This document shows, piece by piece, positions 20,648 to 31,249 of a stretch of DNA of 64,000 bases; position 1 is the stretch's first letter, and each line of letters begins with the position of its first letter. Under the pieces are notes generated by a model. The model was not told the origin of the DNA. It saw nothing but the letters and a program-made list of their open reading frames with translations, and made no database searches. The DNA is from Massilia sp. YIM B02443 (lineage in GTDB: Bacteria > Pseudomonadota > Gammaproteobacteria > Burkholderiales > Burkholderiaceae_D), in the NCBI RefSeq assembly GCF_030411955.1, contig NZ_JASNRA010000002.1:310001-374000 (forward strand). Direction: 5' to 3'. A program made the translations under genes and the position numbers.

Positions 20648-21073
20648 ATGAAGGTCTTTCGTTCTTTCAGCCGTCCCCTGCTCTGCTCGGCCCTGCTCGC
20701 CGCCTGCGCGTGCGCATCGGCCGCCAACGTCGAGGTGCGCGTCACGGGCGTGGTCGCCGGCAAAGGCAAGGTGGCGGTGGCCGTGTGCGACAAGGACACC
20801 TTCCTGAAAGACTGCAAGTATTCGGCCAAGGCGCCGGCCAGGGAGGGCGAGAACGTCATCACGGTGAAGGAGGTGCCGGCCGGCACCTGGGCCGTGCTGT
20901 CCTACCAGGACGAGAACGATAACGGTGAGCTGGACCGCAACATCGTCGGCATCCCGAAAGAGAACTACGGCTTCAGCCGCGATGCGCGCGGCCAGTTCGG
21001 CCCGCCGAGCTTCGAGGAGGCGGCGTTCACGGTGAACGGCGACACGGCGCATGCCGCGATCAGGCTGCGCTGA
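20648..21073 (+). CDS. Secreted DUF2141 domain protein
   Basis: 141 aa with a signal peptide (hydrophobic residues 8-25, cleavage near ACASA-AN). The mature part is a DUF2141 domain: VEVRVTGVVAGKGKVAVAVCD, then VKEVPAGTWAVLSYQDENDNGELD and IVGIPKENYGFSRDA. A DxDxDG-like acidic loop (QDENDNGELD) could bind calcium. Exported, function unknown. It is divergent from crtZ; DUF2141 genes occur next to carotenoid genes in other bacteria, but a link here is only positional. Confidence 0.85.
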   Translation: MKVFRSFSRPLLCSALLAACACASAANVEVRVTGVVAGKGKVAVAVCDKDTFLKDCKYSAKAPAREGENVITVKEVPAGTWAVLSYQDENDNGELDRNIVGIPKENYGFSRDARGQFGPPSFEEAAFTVNGDTAHAAIRLR

Positions 21074-21150
21074 CCGTCCGCACGCATCGGTCTGCCGTCT
21101 GCTGTCGGGTTGTGCCATGATATGCTCCCAACCTATTTGCCAGAAAAATA

Positions 21151-23220
<2,070 letters not shown>

Positions 23221-23300
23221 CTTCACGCCTCACGCCAAGGCGGGTGCCGCCGTTTCACAGGTAGAATCCGGCTTCGATTCACGCGATACGAAAGCAAACG

Positions 23301-23561
23301 ATGAAAAAGACCGACCTGGCAAAGAGCGACGCCAAGAAAATCATGAACCAGATGGCGGCCAAGGGCGCCGCGTTCGGCGCCGCCGCCAAACCGTTCGACC
23401 GGCGCGAGCAGCGCGAACGCGAACGCGCGCTGGGCCTGGTGCCGTTCGCCGTCAAACTCAATGGCGACCTGGTGGCGCAACTGCAGGCGCTCGCCAGGGA
23501 ACGCAATGTCGAGATGAACGATCTGGTGGCCGAACTGCTGCAAAAAGGCCTGGCTGCCTGA
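23301..23561 (+). CDS. Small basic protein with possible ribbon-helix-helix end
   Basis: 86 aa, highly charged. The first half is Lys/Arg/Ala-rich (SDAKKIMNQMAAKGAAFGAA, DRREQRERERALG), the second half VPFAVKLNGDLVAQLQALAR then NDLVAELLQKGL has the strand-helix-helix pattern of Arc/MetJ-type RHH DNA-binding domains. A DNA-binding role is inference. It is followed 41 bases later by another small gene on the same strand. Confidence 0.65.
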   Translation: MKKTDLAKSDAKKIMNQMAAKGAAFGAAAKPFDRREQRERERALGLVPFAVKLNGDLVAQLQALARERNVEMNDLVAELLQKGLAA

Positions 23562-23602
23562 GGACAAACCAGGCACGGCCCATCAACAATACGGAAAAAG
23601 TC

Positions 23603-23851
23603 ATGGAAAGCACGGACCAGCGTTACCTCATCCAGCAAAACAAGCGCGTCGCAGAGGGCCAGTCGGCGCCGGTATTTGCCAAGGTCATGCGCAGCAAGGA
23701 CGGCAAATTCGAAGGCGTCTCCTTCATCAAGAACAAGGAAAAAGCGACTGTCCTGACCATCGCCGAAGCCGAGGAAGCGATTGCCTGGGCCACGAAAAAG
23801 AAAGGCAACGCCCACGAATATGATACCAAGATCATCTGCGTCGGCCAGTAA
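23603..23851 (+). CDS. Small hypothetical protein
   Basis: 82 aa, soluble: MESTDQRYLIQQNKRVAEGQ start, a hydrophilic middle with KDGKFEGVSFIKNKEKATVL, and a helical AEAEEAIAWATKKKG near the end. No family recognised. GC-rich third positions like its neighbours and a ribosome site (acggaaaaag) support it as a real gene, possibly co-transcribed with the RHH-like gene before it. Confidence 0.6.
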   Translation: MESTDQRYLIQQNKRVAEGQSAPVFAKVMRSKDGKFEGVSFIKNKEKATVLTIAEAEEAIAWATKKKGNAHEYDTKIICVGQ

Positions 23852-23934
23852 CGGCGCGAGGTCGTCTGGAACACGTGCGCAGTGCCAGCCATGTTAAATT
23901 GTTTGCAATAGTTCATTCTTTTTCAGGAGAGCAC

Positions 23935-24396
23935 ATGCAACGATATTCAGCAGCGATCGTGGGTGGATTGATTGCCGGCGTGGTGACCACGGCCGTCATG
24001 AAAGCGGGCCGCAACAGCGGCCTGCTGACAAAGACGCTCGACCGCGACGCCGTCGACTGGATCGACGACGTTACCGGCTCGCGCGCGGTGATCGGCGACA
24101 GCGGCACAAGCGCCGTCGAATTCGTTAATCACCTGGGCGCATCGGCCGCATTTGCCGCCGCCATTCCGGTGCTGCGCGATCTGGCCCCGTCGCTCTCGCC
24201 AGTGGCGCTCGGCACCCTGTATGGCACGGGGCTGTACGCCGTGAATATCGGCGCCATCGCGCCGGTACTCGGCATTACCGAAGGTGAAGTCAAGGCCGGT
24301 CCGCGCAAGGCGGCCGAGCGCTGGGCGATTCACGTCCTGCAGGCCGTGGTCACCGCCGTCATTGCCGAGCGCTTGACCGACACGCCACGCCGCTGA
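23935..24396 (+). CDS. Small inner-membrane protein of unknown function
   Basis: 153 aa from an ATG with a strong aggaga ribosome site. Predicted membrane segments at about 4-22 (YSAAIVGGLIAGVVTTAVM), 70-85, 95-120 and 130-147; a short acidic loop DRDAVDWIDDVTG lies between the first two. The pattern resembles small YagU/DUF1440-like membrane proteins, but the match is not firm. It converges on pqqE with 27 bases between stops. Confidence 0.6.
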   Translation: MQRYSAAIVGGLIAGVVTTAVMKAGRNSGLLTKTLDRDAVDWIDDVTGSRAVIGDSGTSAVEFVNHLGASAAFAAAIPVLRDLAPSLSPVALGTLYGTGLYAVNIGAIAPVLGITEGEVKAGPRKAAERWAIHVLQAVVTAVIAERLTDTPRR

Positions 24397-24423
24397 TGCG
24401 GTACGCGTGGCGTTCAAGCCACG

Positions 24424-25584
24424 CTAGGCCTGGTTCAGCGTGCGCGAATTGGCATTGGTGCGAAACACGATCGGTTGCTCGATCACCTGCGCCTTGTCCA
24501 GCCCTGCCCCGGGCTGGCTGGCGAAACGGATCACCTGATCCACTTGGCCGCGCTTGGGCGACTTGCTGCACACGGGATCGGTGGCCGCCGCGTCGCCGGC
24601 CAACATGAACGCCTGGCAGCGGCAGCCGCCCAGGTCGCGTCCCTTTTCGTCGCAACTGCGGCACGGTTCCTGCATCCAGTCATTGCCGCGATAGGCATTG
24701 AAGCCGTGGCTGGTGCGCCAGATCTCGGCCAACGCCATATCGCGCACGTTCGGCAGGTTCAATCCGGGCAGGTCGCGCGCGTTATGGCACGGCAGCGCCA
24801 CGCCATCGGGCGCCACGCCAAGAAACACCGAACCCCAGCCATTCATGCAGGCCTTGGGCCGGTCTTCGAAATAATCCGGCACCACGAACAGCAGCTTGCA
24901 CGCCGCACCGATGCGTTCGCGGTACTCCTCCACCACGCGCTCGGCCTCGCGCACCTGATCGCGCGTCGGCATCAGCTGAGCGCGGTTCTTCATCGCCCAG
25001 CCATAATATTGCGTATTGGCCAGCTCCAGGTATTCGGCGCCGAGCGCCAGCGCCATGTCGATGATCTTGCCGACGTGCGGCAGGTTATAGCGATGCAGCA
25101 CGCAATTCATCACCATCGGGTAATCGTATTGCTTGATCAGCTTCGCCACTTTCATCTTGAGGTCGAAGGTGCGGGTGCTGCTCAGGAAGTCGTTCAGTTC
25201 GCGCGTCGAATCCTGGAACGACAACTGGATATGATCCAGCCCCGCGTTCTTCAGTGCCGCGATGCGCGTTTCATTCAGCCCGACGCCCGAGGTGATCAGG
25301 TTGCTGTAGAAGCCGAGCCGGCGCGCTTCAGCAACCAGTTCTTCCAGGTCGTCGCGCATCAACGGTTCGCCACCGGAAAAACCCAGCTGCACCGCGCCCA
25401 ATGCGCGCGCCTCGCGCATCACGCGCACCCACTCACCGGTGCTGAGTTCATTGCGCACCGCGTCGTAATTGAGCGGGTTGTAGCAGAACGCGCAATGCAG
25501 CGGGCATTGATAGGTCAGTTCGGCCAGCAGCCAGAATGGCGGCGACACCGTCGGCGCGCCCGGGGTGGCTTGGTTCGGCAGCAT
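24424..25584 (-). CDS. pqqE: PqqA peptide cyclase (radical SAM)
   Basis: 386 aa. Radical-SAM cluster motif CPLHCAFC (CxxxCxxC) in WLLAELTYQCPLHCAFCYNP, SAM-binding GFSGGEPLMRDD, and a SPASM C-terminal part with Cys-rich CHNARD, CRSCDEKGRDLGGCRCQ. It forms the Glu-Tyr carbon-carbon bond in PqqA. Start chosen at the ATG in the TGATG overlap with the pqqD stop; an ATG four codons earlier (25596) is possible. The C terminus carries ~45 residues after the last Cys. Confidence 0.94.
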   Translation of the reverse strand: MLPNQATPGAPTVSPPFWLLAELTYQCPLHCAFCYNPLNYDAVRNELSTGEWVRVMREARALGAVQLGFSGGEPLMRDDLEELVAEARRLGFYSNLITSGVGLNETRIAALKNAGLDHIQLSFQDSTRELNDFLSSTRTFDLKMKVAKLIKQYDYPMVMNCVLHRYNLPHVGKIIDMALALGAEYLELANTQYYGWAMKNRAQLMPTRDQVREAERVVEEYRERIGAACKLLFVVPDYFEDRPKACMNGWGSVFLGVAPDGVALPCHNARDLPGLNLPNVRDMALAEIWRTSHGFNAYRGNDWMQEPCRSCDEKGRDLGGCRCQAFMLAGDAAATDPVCSKSPKRGQVDQVIRFASQPGAGLDKAQVIEQPIVFRTNANSRTLNQA

Positions 25585-25853
25585 CACTCGATCCATTGAT
25601 GCTGGTAGGCGTGGGCCAGCAAGCCCTCGATATCCGGTCGCAGATTGGTGGCCTGGAATTTGGTTTCCAGGTCGCTGACGATCTGGTCGACCGGCGTGTT
25701 GCCGTCGCAGCACTTGAGGATCTCGGCGGCGCTGTTATTCAGCTTGACCATGCCTTCCGGATACAGCAGCACGTGGCATTGCTGGGCCTCTTCCCATTGC
25801 AGGCGAAAGCGGCGGTTCAGCGCCGGGGTAGCGGGAAATCGCGGTTGGTTCAT
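25584..25853 (-). CDS. pqqD: PqqA-binding chaperone
   Basis: 89 aa, the usual PqqD size. [37 protein letters not shown] and the closing AYQHQWIE match the family. PqqD binds the precursor peptide and presents it to PqqE. Its ATG overlaps the pqqC stop (ATGA) and its stop overlaps the pqqE start (TGATG), so pqqC, D and E are translationally coupled. Confidence 0.95.
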   Translation of the reverse strand: MNQPRFPATPALNRRFRLQWEEAQQCHVLLYPEGMVKLNNSAAEILKCCDGNTPVDQIVSDLETKFQATNLRPDIEGLLAHAYQHQWIE

Positions 25854-26581
25854 GTCGGATAGGCTTTTTCGATGGCGTCCAGCATGGCCCACAGGATGTC
25901 CAGCTTGAACTTCAGGATGTCGAGCGCGCGCTGCTGTTGCTCGCGCGTGGTGAAATAGTCGAGGGTCACGCTCAAGCCATGCTCGACGTCGCGCTGGGCC
26001 AGTGGAATGCGGCTGCGGAAATACGTCAGGCCTTCCGATTCGACCCACGGATAATGGGTCGGCCAGCCGGCCAGCCGGTCCTTGTGGATCTGCGGCGCGA
26101 ACATTTCGGTCAGCGACGAACACACCGCTTCCTGCCACGGCGAACGGCGCGCGAAATCGACGTAGGCGTCGCAGGCGAAACGCACCGCCGGCACCACGTG
26201 CTGCAGCGACCACAATTCGGCGCGTGGAATACCAGCCGCTTCGCCCAACTGGGTCCAGGCTTCCATGCCGCCCTGGGCGTCGCCCTGGTAATCGTCGTAG
26301 CCGTCGTGATCCAAAATGCGCGCGATCCACAGCCGGCGCGTGGCGCGGTCGTCGCAATTGGACAGGATCGCCGCATCCTTTTTCGGAATGATGAACTGGT
26401 AATAGAAGCGGTTGGCGATCCAGCCGCGGATCTGCTCCGGCGAGCACAGGCCGGCATTCATGCGCAGGTTGAATGGATGGTGGATATGGTAGGCCTTGCC
26501 CATCGCGCGCAATTCGCGTTCGAATTCCTCGCGCGACCAGGGTTCCAATCCGGCCGCGCTGTTATTGAATGCGGACGTCAT
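25850..26581 (-). CDS. pqqC: Pyrroloquinoline-quinone synthase
   Basis: 243 aa. Cofactor-free oxidase carrying out ring closure and eight-electron oxidation in the last step of PQQ synthesis. Family blocks: [57 protein letters not shown], and [10 protein letters not shown]. Its start overlaps the pqqB stop (ATGA). Confidence 0.96.
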   Translation of the reverse strand: MTSAFNNSAAGLEPWSREEFERELRAMGKAYHIHHPFNLRMNAGLCSPEQIRGWIANRFYYQFIIPKKDAAILSNCDDRATRRLWIARILDHDGYDDYQGDAQGGMEAWTQLGEAAGIPRAELWSLQHVVPAVRFACDAYVDFARRSPWQEAVCSSLTEMFAPQIHKDRLAGWPTHYPWVESEGLTYFRSRIPLAQRDVEHGLSVTLDYFTTREQQQRALDILKFKLDILWAMLDAIEKAYPT

Positions 26582-27492
26582 AGATCGATTTCCATCCCGT
26601 CGAAAGCGACCTCGATGCCATGCGCGGCCAGTTCGGCGCGTTCGCGCGAATCCTCGCGCAGAATCGGGTTGCTGTTGTTGATGTGAATGAGGATCTTGCG
26701 GCGCGCCGGCATGCGATCGAGCACCTCGATCATGCCGCCCGGTCCCGACTGCGGCAGGTGGCCCATCATGTGCGTGGTCTTTTTCGACAGGCCGAGCGTG
26801 ATCATCTCGTCGTCGCTCCAGCAGGTGCCGTCGACCAGCAGCACGTCGGCCTGGCGCATGGCCTCTTCCACGGCGTCGGTCATGTGGCCCAGGCCCGGCG
26901 CATAGAACACGCGCGCGCCGCTGGCGGCGTCATGCAGCATGAGTCCGATGTTGTCGCCCGGGTGCGGGTCTTCGCGGTGCGAGGAATACGGCGGCGCCTT
27001 GCTCAGCAGCGGGATCGGGAGCAAGCTCGTGTCGCGCAGCGGCGCGATCGAGAGCGCCGCGCCATCGAGCGCCAGCGGGCGCGCGTCGACGCCGCAATAG
27101 TGGCCGAGCACGCGGGTCAGCGGCAAGGCCTGCGACAGGTCGGCCAGCACTTCCTGGGTGGCGTACAGGGGTAAGGGCGAGCCGCGCTCGCGCAGCATCA
27201 GCAAGCCGGTGACGTGGTCGATCTGGGCGTCCATCAGCAGCACCGCGGCGATGCCGGTGTCGCGCACGGCGCGGGCCGGCTGCAAGACAGGGTTGGCGCG
27301 GATCTGCATCAGCACGTCGGGCGAGGCATTCACCAGCAGCCAGTCGACGCCGTCGTCGCTGACGGCGATCGACGATTGGGTACGGCTCACCGCCTGGATC
27401 GTGCCTTTGCGCACGCCATCGCAGTTCAGACAATTACAGTTCCACTGAGGAAAACCTCCCCCGGCGGCGGAACCAAGTACACGGATTTTCAA
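26578..27492 (-). CDS. pqqB: PqqB, PQQ biosynthesis hydroxylase
   Basis: 304 aa from a TTG start giving the conserved N terminus (M)[18 protein letters not shown]; an ATG at 27537 would add 15 unconserved residues ([12 protein letters not shown]...) and run into the hairpin region, so TTG is preferred. PqqB is a metallo-beta-lactamase-fold protein; the CNCLNCDG zinc site, [15 protein letters not shown], and [12 protein letters not shown] are visible. It hydroxylates the tyrosine of the cross-linked precursor (family knowledge). Confidence 0.93.
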   Translation of the reverse strand: MKIRVLGSAAGGGFPQWNCNCLNCDGVRKGTIQAVSRTQSSIAVSDDGVDWLLVNASPDVLMQIRANPVLQPARAVRDTGIAAVLLMDAQIDHVTGLLMLRERGSPLPLYATQEVLADLSQALPLTRVLGHYCGVDARPLALDGAALSIAPLRDTSLLPIPLLSKAPPYSSHREDPHPGDNIGLMLHDAASGARVFYAPGLGHMTDAVEEAMRQADVLLVDGTCWSDDEMITLGLSKKTTHMMGHLPQSGPGGMIEVLDRMPARRKILIHINNSNPILREDSRERAELAAHGIEVAFDGMEIDL

Positions 27493-27529
27493 CGGCGCAT
27501 CCAACCTTTCGAAACGACCGGCGCACGAT

Positions 27530-27570
27530 AAAAGCAAGTGCCGACCAGGCTCGCACCTGTCGGCACTTGC
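27530..27570 (-). terminator. Terminator/attenuator between pqqA and pqqB
   Basis: Perfect 12-bp stem (gcaagtgccgac / gtcggcacttgc, 27534-27570) followed on the minus strand by TTTT (27533-27530). It begins 12 bases after the pqqA stop. A partial terminator here would yield excess short pqqA transcript over the biosynthetic enzymes, as known for other pqq operons. Confidence 0.8.
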
Positions 27571-27582
27571 CGGCGTTACGCA

Positions 27583-27657
27583 TTAACGATTGAAGACATA
27601 CATCGTGATTTCAAAACCCCAACGAAAGTCGATTGCCTGAGGTGTTTCCCAGCTCAT
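27583..27657 (-). CDS. pqqA: PQQ precursor peptide PqqA
   Basis: 24-residue peptide starting MSWETPQAIDFRWGF and ending MYVFNR. It contains the conserved E-x3-Y pair (Glu16, Tyr20 in EITMY) that is cross-linked to become PQQ. A strong aggaggcttct ribosome site precedes the ATG. It is first in the minus-strand pqqABCDE operon and is separated from pqqB by a hairpin terminator. Confidence 0.96.
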   Translation of the reverse strand: MSWETPQAIDFRWGFEITMYVFNR

Positions 27658-27904
27658 AGAAGCCTCCTGTTGAATGGATGGTGATGTCAAAGATGCGACC
27701 GTAGCCGCTCACAACGGCTACGCTTTATTGTGACTTAGTATTAATTATTTTGCACAAGATCGCGCTGCTGTTGTGTGGGCGTACTTACTGCAGGTAGCCG
27801 GCCAGCCAGGCATCGGTGGCGATGCTCGGTCGCGCTTGCAAAGTCGCGCGCAACGGCGCACGATGAGATCGACCAGCCGAGCCACTTCAACCAGGAGACG
27901 GATG

Positions 27905-28219
27905 ATGATCAAGGTGAGCGTGATGTACCCGAACGGCCCCGACGCCCATTTCGACGAAGCGTACTACCGGGACCGGCACATGCCGATGGTGAAGGAACTG
28001 ATGGGAGACTATTGCAAGTACTACACGGTCGACCGGGCGCTCGCCGCCGGCACGCCCGAGACGAATGCGCCCTACATCGCCATGGGCCACTTGTTCTGCG
28101 AGTCGGTCGATGCGTTCCAGGCCGGATTCGGCCCGCATACGAAACAGATCATGGGCGATATTCCCAACTACACCAACCAGAAACCGATCATCCAGATCAG
28201 CGAAGTGCTGGTGGGTTGA
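27905..28219 (+). CDS. EthD-family protein
   Basis: 104 aa; two adjacent ATG codons (27902, 27905), the second placed seven bases after the aggag ribosome site. Dimeric alpha/beta-barrel EthD pattern: IKVSVMYPNGPDAHFDEAYY, then DRHMPMVKELMGD and CESVDAFQAGFG. EthD-like proteins occur as small stand-alone proteins of unclear function, originally found with ether-degradation P450s. Divergent from pqqA; no P450 here. Confidence 0.85.
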   Translation: MIKVSVMYPNGPDAHFDEAYYRDRHMPMVKELMGDYCKYYTVDRALAAGTPETNAPYIAMGHLFCESVDAFQAGFGPHTKQIMGDIPNYTNQKPIIQISEVLVG

Positions 28220-28265
28220 GTTGATTGGACGGTGTGGTCAAGCGGACCGTATCGAACCGGTCGAC

Positions 28266-28925
28266 TCAGTGCGTCGCTCCGCCGACCTCGACCACATCGT
28301 CCGCCACGCCCAGCGTCATCTCGACGGCAATGCGGATACCGGCCACGATATCGTCCAGCGCCATCGACGGCGGCGAGTCAAGCCGGCCCTCCACCTGCTC
28401 CGGCAGGAACGGCACGTGAATGAAGCCAGCCTTGATCGGCAATGCCGCGACGTGATGCATCAGCCCGTAAAACACGTGATTGCACACGAAGGTGCCGGCA
28501 GTCTGCGACACCCCGGCAATCAGGCCGCGGTCGCGTAATGCACGCACGATCGCCTTGATTGGCAGCGTCGAAAAATAGGCCGCCGGACCATCGTCGACAA
28601 TCCGCACATCGACCGGCTGCTGCCCGTCGTTATCGACAATCGACGCATCGTCGACATTGATCGCCACCCGCTCGACCGAGATCTCGGCCCGCCCGCCGGC
28701 CTGTCCCACTGCGATCACGACGTCGGGATGCAGTTCCGTGACCAGCGCCGCGATCGCCTCGTTGGCGTCGCCGAACACGCACGGCAACTGCCGCACCTCG
28801 ACCCGGAAGTGATGGCCGCCGGCCTCCCCTTGCCAGCCTTCCAGTGCGCGCACCGCCTCCCACGCCGGGTTGATGGTCGCCTTGTTGAACGGCTCGAAGC
28901 CGGTAAGCAGAACGGTCTTGATCAT
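28266..28925 (-). CDS. pcp: Pyroglutamyl-peptidase I
   Basis: 219 aa C15 cysteine peptidase. LLTGFEPFNKATINPAWEAV is the N-terminal signature, the catalytic Glu is in GRAEISVERVAIN, the Cys in TAGTFVCNHVFYGLMHH, and a His follows in the GFIHVPFLPEQ region. It releases N-terminal 5-oxoproline from peptides. Its ATG overlaps the stop of the DUF979 gene, placing it last in a three-gene operon with two membrane proteins. Confidence 0.95.
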   Translation of the reverse strand: MIKTVLLTGFEPFNKATINPAWEAVRALEGWQGEAGGHHFRVEVRQLPCVFGDANEAIAALVTELHPDVVIAVGQAGGRAEISVERVAINVDDASIVDNDGQQPVDVRIVDDGPAAYFSTLPIKAIVRALRDRGLIAGVSQTAGTFVCNHVFYGLMHHVAALPIKAGFIHVPFLPEQVEGRLDSPPSMALDDIVAGIRIAVEMTLGVADDVVEVGGATH

Positions 28926-29878
28926 AGGTTCATCAGGAAGTAGAGCAGGAAGATGTTCGCCACCAGCAGCGGCAGTGCGGTCGGAATCTGGGCGCGGATC
29001 ACCGCGTTCTTGTCCGGCAGTTCGAGCAGCGCCGCCGGGACGATGTTGAAGTTGGCGGCCATCGGCGTCATCAGGGTGCCGCAGTAGGCGCTGAACATGC
29101 CGATCGCCGCCATCACGGCCGGATTGGCGCCGTACACGCCGACCAGCACCGGGATGCCGACCCCGCCCGCCATCACCGGAAAGGCCGCGAAGCCGTTGCC
29201 CATCACCACCGTGAACAGCGCCATGCCGAGACAGAACACCGCCACCGCGACAAAGCGCAGGTCGAGCCCGATGTACGAGGTGGTCAGGTGCGCCACCGCC
29301 TTGCCGACGCCGGCTTCGGAAAACAGCAATCCCAGCACCGCCAGCACGTGCGGCAGCACCACCGCCCAGCCCATGGCGTCGATCAGGCGCCGCGCCTCGC
29401 GCACGCCCTGCAGCGGCGTGGCGCGCGTCAGCCAGCAGGCGGTGAGCAGCGCCACCAGCGCGCCGCAGCCCAGGCTGGCCAGGGTCAGGTGGGCCGGGTC
29501 GAGCAGCGGCAGGCCGCCGACGTGCACGTCCTTGAGCACGGTGGCGCAGGCCACCGTCACCAGCGGCAGCAGCAGCGCCGGGATGAACAGGCGGTTGCCC
29601 AGGCGCGCGGCGCTGGCGCGGCGGGCGTCGTCGGACAGCGGCACAGGTTTACCGGCACGCACGCCGCCGAAGCCGGCCAGCAGCGCCATCGCGATCATCA
29701 GCGCGCCGATCCAGGCCGGCGCGATGCGTTCGCCAGCCAGGTACAGGGTGGCGTACAAGCTCCAGAACAGCGCCGTGGTGAAGCGGCGCGGGTTGCTGCG
29801 GTCGAGCAGGTTCATCACGCCGACCGCGCCCAGCAACAGGCCGACGACGATGTACAGATGGTCGATGGTCAGCGTCAT
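28922..29878 (-). CDS. DUF979 family membrane protein (putative 5-oxoproline transport subunit)
   Basis: 318 aa with about nine hydrophobic membrane segments, start MTLTIDHLYIVVGLLLGAVG and end LPLLVANIFLLYFLMNL. DUF979 proteins are nearly always encoded with a DUF969 partner and pcp or 5-oxoprolinase genes, so the pair is thought to move 5-oxoproline (family context; inference here). Start at the ATG overlapping the DUF969 stop; the longer in-frame reading upstream is antisense-free but only repeats the DUF969 gene in another frame. Confidence 0.88.
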   Translation of the reverse strand: MTLTIDHLYIVVGLLLGAVGVMNLLDRSNPRRFTTALFWSLYATLYLAGERIAPAWIGALMIAMALLAGFGGVRAGKPVPLSDDARRASAARLGNRLFIPALLLPLVTVACATVLKDVHVGGLPLLDPAHLTLASLGCGALVALLTACWLTRATPLQGVREARRLIDAMGWAVVLPHVLAVLGLLFSEAGVGKAVAHLTTSYIGLDLRFVAVAVFCLGMALFTVVMGNGFAAFPVMAGGVGIPVLVGVYGANPAVMAAIGMFSAYCGTLMTPMAANFNIVPAALLELPDKNAVIRAQIPTALPLLVANIFLLYFLMNL

Positions 29879-30591
29879 GCGGCGGCCTTCTCCGCATTGG
29901 TGTGCGTACCCAGTTCGCGCCGCAGCTGGGCGTCGAGCCGGCGCAGGTTCCAGGCGTGGATGACGAAGGCGCTGATCGCGGTGGGGATGCCCCACAGCGC
30001 GATGTGCAGCGGATTCACCTCGATGCCTTCGGCCTGCAGGATGGTGTGCATCAGGACGATGGCGCCAAAAGCGACAAAGATGTCTTCGCCGAAGAACAGG
30101 CCGACGTTGTCGGTGGCGGCCGACATGGCGCGGATGCGGTGGCGCAGGCGTTCGGGCAGCGCGCCGTATTGCGCTTCGGCGGCCGCCTCGGCCATCGGCG
30201 CCACCAGCGGGCGCACCATGTTCGGGTGGCCGCCCAGGCTGGTCAGACCCATGGCGGCGGTGCTTTCGCGCGCGAACAGGTAGACGATCAACAGGCGCCC
30301 GGCGGTGGCGGATTTCACGCCGGCGATCACGGCCTGGGCGCGGTCGCGCAGGCCGAAGCGTTCCAGCAGGCCGATGGCGGCCACCGGCAGCAGCAGGATC
30401 AGGGGCAGGTTGCGGGTCTTGACGAAGGCGTTGCCGAGCGACTCGAGCAGCGCCACCAAGGGCATGGCGGCGGCAACGCCGGTGACGCCGCAGGCCGCCA
30501 CGGCGACCAGCACCGGATTGGCCCGCAACAAGAAGCCCGCGACCACGACTGCCACACCGAGCAGCGGCCACAGGTTGACGCTCGAATCCAT
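29875..30591 (-). CDS. DUF969 family membrane protein (putative 5-oxoproline transport subunit)
   Basis: 238 aa with about six membrane segments; start MDSSVNLWPLLGVAVVVAGF, conserved KTRNLPLILLLPVAAIGLLE, GLTSLGGHPNMVRPLVAPMA and MSAATDNVGLFFGEDIFVAF. It is first in the operon with DUF979 and pcp, all overlapping by ATGA. A ggagag ribosome site precedes the ATG. The operon would take up or export 5-oxoproline and cleave it from peptides. Confidence 0.88.
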   Translation of the reverse strand: MDSSVNLWPLLGVAVVVAGFLLRANPVLVAVAACGVTGVAAAMPLVALLESLGNAFVKTRNLPLILLLPVAAIGLLERFGLRDRAQAVIAGVKSATAGRLLIVYLFARESTAAMGLTSLGGHPNMVRPLVAPMAEAAAEAQYGALPERLRHRIRAMSAATDNVGLFFGEDIFVAFGAIVLMHTILQAEGIEVNPLHIALWGIPTAISAFVIHAWNLRRLDAQLRRELGTHTNAEKAAA

Positions 30592-30660
30592 GCACTCTCC
30601 GGCTGGTTATGTAAGCCGGGCAATCTTACCGCATGTTCACGGACGCCCTGGGGCGGTTTT

Positions 30661-30963
30661 TCAGTCCGGGCGGACCGGGTTGGTGGCGAGGTCGCCCACC
30701 ACCGTGTTCCATGGACGCACGTGGAAGGCGCGCACCAGGCCGTGGGTGACGTAGGGATCCCGGGCGGCAAACAGCTGCACGGTTTCGGCGCTGTCGGCCT
30801 GGAACACCAGCACCGCCTGGTCGGCGGGGTCGGCCACCGCGCCTGCCAGGATCAGCTCGCCGCGTTCCTGCGCTTCCCAGGCCAGTTTCAGGTGGGCGTC
30901 GCGGAACTCGCCGCGGCGTTCGAGGTAGTCGGGGGCGAGGTCGTACATCAGCAGGAAGTGCAC
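30661..30963 (-). CDS. YciI-like protein
   Basis: 100 aa from a GTG start placed six bases after a ggag ribosome site, giving MHFLLMYDLAPDYLERR; an ATG four codons upstream lacks a site. The ferredoxin-like YciI fold is suggested by RGELILAGAVADPADQAVLVFQ and FAARDPYVTHGLVRAFHVRPW. YciI proteins are small, mostly uncharacterised, with a conserved Asp in DPY. No link with neighbours is evident. Confidence 0.82.
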   Translation of the reverse strand: MHFLLMYDLAPDYLERRGEFRDAHLKLAWEAQERGELILAGAVADPADQAVLVFQADSAETVQLFAARDPYVTHGLVRAFHVRPWNTVVGDLATNPVRPD

Positions 30964-31249
30964 TGGAGTCTCCAAAGGTGGCGGCGATCGGGGCCGGGGT
31001 TGTGTGGATGGTACTGGAATTGGGACGGAGTATGCCGTCTGCTTGCGTTGGGCAATCGTGGGGGTGCGCTGGTGCAGTCCGTTCGCCCGTTCGGGTGCTG
31101 CGGAGGAACTTGAATCCCCGCCCGACCACCACCGTTCCGCGCACCTAAAATGTTGGATTAAAACAACTTTTTACCCACCACGCATCGCCGATCCGGCAGT
31201 GATACATGCCGCACACAACAAAACTGCTGAGCAGGCGTAGACTACTTCC

